64,000 nucleotides of DNA from Hydrogenophilales bacterium 28-61-23 (lineage in GTDB: Bacteria; Pseudomonadota; Gammaproteobacteria; Burkholderiales; Thiobacillaceae), in NCBI GenBank assembly GCA_002281555.1, contig NCGJ01000014.1:22336-86335 (forward strand). Reading direction: 5' to 3'. This document shows, in pieces, positions 59,947 to 64,000 of the stretch. The notes below the pieces were generated by a model that was not told the DNA's origin, ran no database searches, and saw only the letters and a program-made list of their open reading frames with translations. Position 1 is the stretch's first letter, and each line of letters starts with the position of its first letter. Position numbers and translations under genes: made by a program.

Positions 59947-60936
59947 ATGGACTCGACCTGGATTGTCACAGTCAATTACCGAACGTCTGAGCTCGTCCTG
60001 GATTGCCTGCACTCCCTGGCATCTCAGGTCAGGCTGCTTGGCAGTGGCAAGGTAGTCGTGATAGACAACGCATCCGGGGACGGCTCCGTCCAGCGTTTGA
60101 CCGCTGCCATCCAGTACGAGGGCTGGGAATCGTGGGTGGAAGTGGTGGCCCTGGACCGCAACGGCGGATTTGCCTTTGGCAATAATGCCGGCATCCAGAT
60201 GGCACTGGCCGCGAAGGCGAATTTCATCGTCCTTCTGAACCCGGACACACTTGTTCGCCCCGAGGCTATCAAACAGCTTAACCATTTCATGCAGTCTCAT
60301 CCGAAGGTCGGCATCGCGGGCAGTCTGCTGGAAACACCGGATGGCGGCGTGGACTGTTCGGCACACACAATTCATTCCCCATTAAGCGAACTGGAAGGGG
60401 GCGCACGTCTGGGAATAATTAGCCGTCTGCTGTCTCGCCATAACGTCTCTCCCCCGCTAAGGCAGGAAGCCCATGCCTGCGATTGGGTATCGGGCGCGTG
60501 CATGATTGTTCGTCGTTCGGTTTTTGAGAAGATCGGCGAAATGGACGAAAAGTTCTTTCTGTATTTTGAAGAAGTCGATTACTGCTGGCGAGCGAAAAAG
60601 GTTGGCTGGGAGATATGGTATGTCCCCCAGGCACGCGTGTTGCATCTTGAGGGCGCCTCTACCGGCATACGCGCTGCCGCAAAACGCCGCGCTGGCTATT
60701 GGTATGACTCGCGGCGACGTTTTTTCATCAAGCACTACGGGGTTACCGGCCTTTTGTTGGCGGATACCTTTTGGACAATTGGCCGATTTTCATTGTTGCT
60801 GCGCAACCGGCTTGGCTTGGGTGGAAAAGGTCTGGATGCCGATCCCAAGTGGTTCATGTGGGATCTGCTGTTCGGCGATTTACGCGCGCTCCTGACTGGC
60901 AGGGCTTGGCGCATCAAACCGGAGCCGATGAAGTGA
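59947..60936 (+). CDS. Glycosyltransferase family 2 (rhamnosyltransferase-like)
   Basis: 329 residues. GT-A features: WIVTVNYRTSELVLDCLHSL, VVIDNASGDGS, GFAFGNNAGIQMAL, the DxD-like LLNPDT, ACDWVSGACMIVRRSVF and FLYFEEVDYCWRAKKVGW. These match the WbbL/rhamnosyltransferase branch of GT2. The stop (TGA 60934-60936) overlaps the next ATG. Confidence 0.92.
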   Translation: MDSTWIVTVNYRTSELVLDCLHSLASQVRLLGSGKVVVIDNASGDGSVQRLTAAIQYEGWESWVEVVALDRNGGFAFGNNAGIQMALAAKANFIVLLNPDTLVRPEAIKQLNHFMQSHPKVGIAGSLLETPDGGVDCSAHTIHSPLSELEGGARLGIISRLLSRHNVSPPLRQEAHACDWVSGACMIVRRSVFEKIGEMDEKFFLYFEEVDYCWRAKKVGWEIWYVPQARVLHLEGASTGIRAAAKRRAGYWYDSRRRFFIKHYGVTGLLLADTFWTIGRFSLLLRNRLGLGGKGLDADPKWFMWDLLFGDLRALLTGRAWRIKPEPMK

Positions 60937-61907
60937 TGCGAGTGGGTGTCGTAGTCATCGGGCGCAACGAGGGAGAACGTCTGAAGCGCTGTCTCGAATC
61001 AGTCGTGAAACTGGCGAAAACGGTGGTTTACGTGGACTCCGGTTCGACAGACAACTCCGTAAACATGGCGCGTGGCATGGGTGTCCATGTCGTTGATCTC
61101 GACATGAGTCAGCCCTTCACGGCAGCCCGAGCGCGCAATACCGGATTTGAGCGCCTGAACGAAGTATCACCCGGGCTGGACTATGTGCAATTTATCGATG
61201 GCGATTGCGAACTACATCCGGATTGGCTGGGCAAGGCTTCGTCATTTTTGGATGACCGCCCAGAAATGGCGATGGTTTGCGGACGACTTCGTGAACGTTT
61301 TCCAGAACAAAGCATTTATAACCGGCTCTGCGATATCGAATGGGATACCCCGGTTGGCGAAGCAAAGGCCTGCGGTGGCATTGCTTTGGTCAGGACAACG
61401 GCGTTTGAGCGGCTTCAAGGCTTTCGCGCCGACCTAATCGCTGGCGAGGAACCCGAGTTGTGCGTGCGCTTACGCCACACCGGCTGGCGAGTCTGGCGGC
61501 TGGATGCGGAAATGGCCCTGCACGATGCTGCGATGTTTCGTTTTGGCCAGTGGTGGAAGCGCGCCGTGCGCGGCGGCCATGCCTTTGCCGAAGGTACCGC
61601 ACTGCATGGCAGCGCACCTGAACGGCATTGGGTTCGCGAATCTAACAGCGCCTGGCTATGGGGCCTGGGCATTCCGTTGACGATACTGCTGGTCACGGCA
61701 GTTGCCGGCTGGGCCGGATTACTGCTATTCGCTGTGTATCCGGCGCAGATCGCGCGCCTTGCCCTGCGTGGACGTTACTCGCCCAGGATCAATTGGTGGC
61801 GCGCGCTGTTCCTGGTTGTCGGCAAGTTTCCCGAGACTCTGGGACAGATCAAGTTTCACTACCGGCGGCTGGTTGGCGCCAAATTAAGTCTGATCGAATA
61901 CAAATAA
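60936..61907 (+). CDS. Glycosyltransferase family 2, membrane-associated
   Basis: 323 residues from ATG 60936, which overlaps the previous stop as TGATG. GT-A motifs: VGVVVIGRNEGERLKRCLES, VVYVDSGSTDNS, the DxD in FIDGDCELH, and GEEPELCVRLRHTGWRVWRL. C-terminal hydrophobic stretches (about 240-275) may hold it to the membrane. Longer upstream frame is inside the previous gene. Confidence 0.92.
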   Translation: MRVGVVVIGRNEGERLKRCLESVVKLAKTVVYVDSGSTDNSVNMARGMGVHVVDLDMSQPFTAARARNTGFERLNEVSPGLDYVQFIDGDCELHPDWLGKASSFLDDRPEMAMVCGRLRERFPEQSIYNRLCDIEWDTPVGEAKACGGIALVRTTAFERLQGFRADLIAGEEPELCVRLRHTGWRVWRLDAEMALHDAAMFRFGQWWKRAVRGGHAFAEGTALHGSAPERHWVRESNSAWLWGLGIPLTILLVTAVAGWAGLLLFAVYPAQIARLALRGRYSPRINWWRALFLVVGKFPETLGQIKFHYRRLVGAKLSLIEYK

Positions 61908-61936
61908 TCAAATACTTAAACAATCGGGAGCATCAA

Positions 61937-63133
61937 ATGGGATCCATCCTTGAAGTCTTGGCCATCAACGGCCTGGTTTGGCTGATTGCCTTGCTGGCCT
62001 GCATACCGATGTGGATCGTGGTCGCCGAAGCACTGCTCTCGCTCGGTTATCGCCGCGAGCCAGCCAGACCAAGCGGGGAACCGATGCCGAACACGGTGGT
62101 GCTGATCCCCGCCCACAACGAAGCTTCGGTCATCGGCCAGACGCTGGAATCGCTGTCGCGCGATCTGCCCGCCAATTGCCGCCTGCTGTGCGTCGCGCAC
62201 AATTGCTCCGATGCAACCGCTGACATAGCGCGGCAGTTTGGCACGGAAGCGGTTGAAGTACACGATGCGGGTACCGGAGGCAAGCCGGATGCGCTGAAAG
62301 CCGGCTTGCGCTGGCTGGACCAGAATCCACCGGAGGTGGTAGTGATCGTCGATGCCGATTGTGTGGTTTCGGACGGAGCGATCAGCGCGCTGGCTCGGCG
62401 TGCAAAACAACTCAATCAACCGGTGATGGGAGCTTACTTTTTCGCCGCAGCAGAAGGCAGCCGGCAGATCGCCGGTGTTTCCAGCTTGGCGGTGATGCTG
62501 AAAAACTTCATCCGCCCTTTGGGGCTGCATCAGCTTGGCTTGCCCTGTTTACTCAACGGCAGCGGCTCGGCCTATCCGTTCCAGGTGATCAGGCATATCC
62601 CGCACGGCGAAGGTTCGATCGCCGAGGATTACCAGCTCACCATCGATCTGCTGCGCAAGGGCTACCGGACCACCTTCGTGCCGGAAGCGCGCGTCGATGG
62701 CCAATTGCCGAAGAAGGAAGTCACGGCGCAGAAGCAACGCCGGCGCTAGGAACATGGTCATCTGTTCCTAGCATTTCACACCGCGCCGCGTCTGTTGCTG
62801 GAAGGCCTGATGCGGCTGGACCTGAATCGCATCGCACTCGGCCTGGAAGTGGCGGTGCCGCCGTTGGCATTTCTAGGCTTGATGTGGCTTAGCGCAACCA
62901 TTCTGGCGCTGCTGGCGCAATGGTTTACCGGCCACAGCCCGTTGGCCCTGCTGAGTGGCAGCGCGGTGGCGTTCATTATTGCTGTCATGGCGGCCTGGAT
63001 GCGCTTCGCCGGTGTGCTAACCACGCTCGCCGCTCTGGCGGCAGTTCCCGGCTATCTAGTTTGGAAACTACCGATCTATCGGGATTTCTTTACCCATCGT
63101 GAAACGCGCTGGATCAAAACCAATCGTGACTGA
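61937..63133 (+). pseudogene. Processive-type GT2 glycosyltransferase interrupted by one in-frame amber codon
   Basis: The frame from ATG 61937 runs to TAG at 62747-62749 and continues in the same frame, with full family similarity, to 63133 (398 codons). N-terminal helix (LVWLIALLACIPMWIVVAEA), VVLIPAHNEASVIGQTLESL, the DxD in IVDADCVVSDG, and SIAEDYQLTIDLLRKGYRT are intact. The amber codon follows KQRRR and precedes EHGH, so it replaces the Trp of the QxxRW motif (TGG to TAG). The C-terminal part (LALLSGSAVAFIIAVMAAW) holds the remaining membrane helices. Either a recent nonsense mutation, a sequencing error or readthrough. Confidence 0.88.
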
Positions 63134-63142
63134 GCTTGGATT

Positions 63143-63196
63143 GGGCGGCTTACCCCTGCCGCGAGGTGGTTTGTCGGCAAAGGATTGCCGACCTAC
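63143..63196 (+). repeat. REP-like repeat
   Basis: A GGGCGGCTTACCCCTGCCGC remnant followed by GTCGGCAA-AGGA-TTGCCGACCTAC. In the 177-bp gap before the last gene. Confidence 0.8.
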
Positions 63197-63242
63197 AGAT
63201 AAAACCACACGGTTGCAGATGGCAATCTTTTGCCATCTTCAC

Positions 63243-63262
63243 GCTGAGGCTGCTTGCTGATC
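63243..63262 (+). promoter_or_regulatory. Conserved motif near REP array, copy 3
   Basis: GCTGAGGCTGCTTGCTGATC, 49 bp before the ATG at 63311. One mismatch to the copy at 48797. Confidence 0.4.
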
Positions 63263-63310
63263 TGAAACACTTTTCAACCTACTGTCACAAACCACTCAAG
63301 GGAGTTTCAA

Positions 63311-64000
63311 ATGACCAAGCGCATCATGGTGACCGGCGGGGCCGGATTTTTGGGTTCGCATTTGTGTGAACGCCTGCTGAATCAAGGGCATGACGTGCTC
63401 TGTGTGGACAATTACTTCACCGGCAATCGGGGCAATATTCGGCATCTGCTGGTGAATCCGAATTTTGAATTGATGCACCACGATGTCACTTTTCCCTTGT
63501 ATGTCGAGGTCGATGAAATCTACAACCCGGCCTGCCCGGCTTCGCCGATTCACTACCAGCACGACCCGGTGCAGACCACCAAGACCAGCGTGCACGGCGC
63601 GATCAACATGCTGGGCCTGGCGAAACGGGTCAAGGCGCGCATTTTCAGGCATCCACGTCCGAGGTGTATGGCGACCCAGAAGTGCATCCGCAACAGGAAT
63701 CCTACTGGGGTCGGGTCAACCCGATCGGGCCGCGCAGCTGCTACGACGAAGGAAAACGCTGCGCCGAAACCCTGTTTTTCGATTACTACCGGCAGCACAA
63801 GCTAGATATCAAGGTCGTGCGTATTTTCAATACTTACGGCCCACGCATGAGCCCGAACGATGGCCGCATGGTGAGCAATTTCATTGTTCAGGCCCTGGCT
63901 GGAATGGCACTTACTTAAGTTTTCTCGGGTGCCCCTTGCGGCGCACGTCAGCCCGAGCTTTGGGTCGGGATTTCATCAATAGCGGATAGGTTTTTGCACG
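63311..64000 (+). pseudogene. UDP-glucuronate decarboxylase (UXS-like), frameshifted and degraded at the window end
   Basis: Good GGGAG ribosome-binding site. Frame 1 gives the NAD-binding start [32 protein letters not shown] and [17 protein letters not shown], typical of UXS. At about 63646 one base is missing; the protein then continues in another frame with [12 protein letters not shown], the catalytic Tyr in [12 protein letters not shown] and [18 protein letters not shown]. That frame stops at 63918, and 63900-64000 resembles the expected YGDGSQTRSF region only in patches. Intact enzyme makes UDP-xylose for EPS. Confidence 0.85.

Overview
The window reads as one stretch of a GC-rich betaproteobacterial chromosome. 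Evidence for this: a complete periplasmic nitrate reductase operon of the NapGH type, an Hfq/CbpA pair, an exosortase B type EPS locus with PEP-CTERM proteins, and very frequent REP-like palindromes of a kind common in Rhodocyclales/Nitrosomonadales. Genus cannot be decided from the sequence alone. No tRNA, rRNA, CRISPR array or prophage was recognised.

Layout. 1-1270: end of an ABC exporter (FtsX-type permease, cut by the window start, plus its ATPase). 1347-3593: a small flagellar-type set (DUF2802 membrane protein, FliK-like, mini-FlhB). 3724-5042: cbpA-like J protein divergent from hfq, closed by an unusually long perfect palindrome. 5233-10663: napDAGHB on the minus strand, divergent from a Crp/Fnr regulator with an FNR-type box between them. 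11656-15153: btaA-btaB (phosphorus-free betaine lipid synthesis), a HAD phosphatase and a periplasmic parvulin isomerase.

15289-38726 (minus strand) is the most unusual part. In transcription order it holds two PEP-CTERM paralogues sharing an upstream palindrome, a periplasmic binding-protein-like protein, a TpsB transporter, a 3668-residue TpsA exoprotein, a DUF2341/LamG-like domain fused to an ExbB-type proton channel, ExbD, TonB, a porin, an ankyrin protein and a coiled-coil exported protein. I infer a two-partner secretion system coupled to its own TonB-ExbBD energy module; no function for this combination is known to me.

39064-64000 is an exopolysaccharide locus: pseudopilin, a REP-associated tyrosine transposase, an exosortase B-EpsI fusion, initiating hexose-1-phosphate transferase (epsB-like), export protein (epsE-like), outer-membrane barrel (epsL-like), chain-length protein (epsF-like), tyrosine kinase (epsG-like), acyltransferase, glycoside hydrolase, polymerase, flippase, GT61, pyruvyltransferase, GT4, FkbM methyltransferase and three GT2 enzymes. 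The third GT2 gene has an in-frame amber codon exactly at the Trp of its QxxRW motif. The last gene, a UDP-glucuronate decarboxylase, has a frameshift and becomes garbled towards 64000.

Dispersed repeats are a theme of the window. A GTAGGTCGGCA/TGCCGACCTAC palindrome family fills many intergenic gaps, has a longer about 78-bp form, supplies stop codons and even coding sequence to neighbouring genes, and surrounds the transposase gene that probably mobilised it. A separate MITE-like element of about 190 bp occurs twice beside the porin/ankyrin genes.
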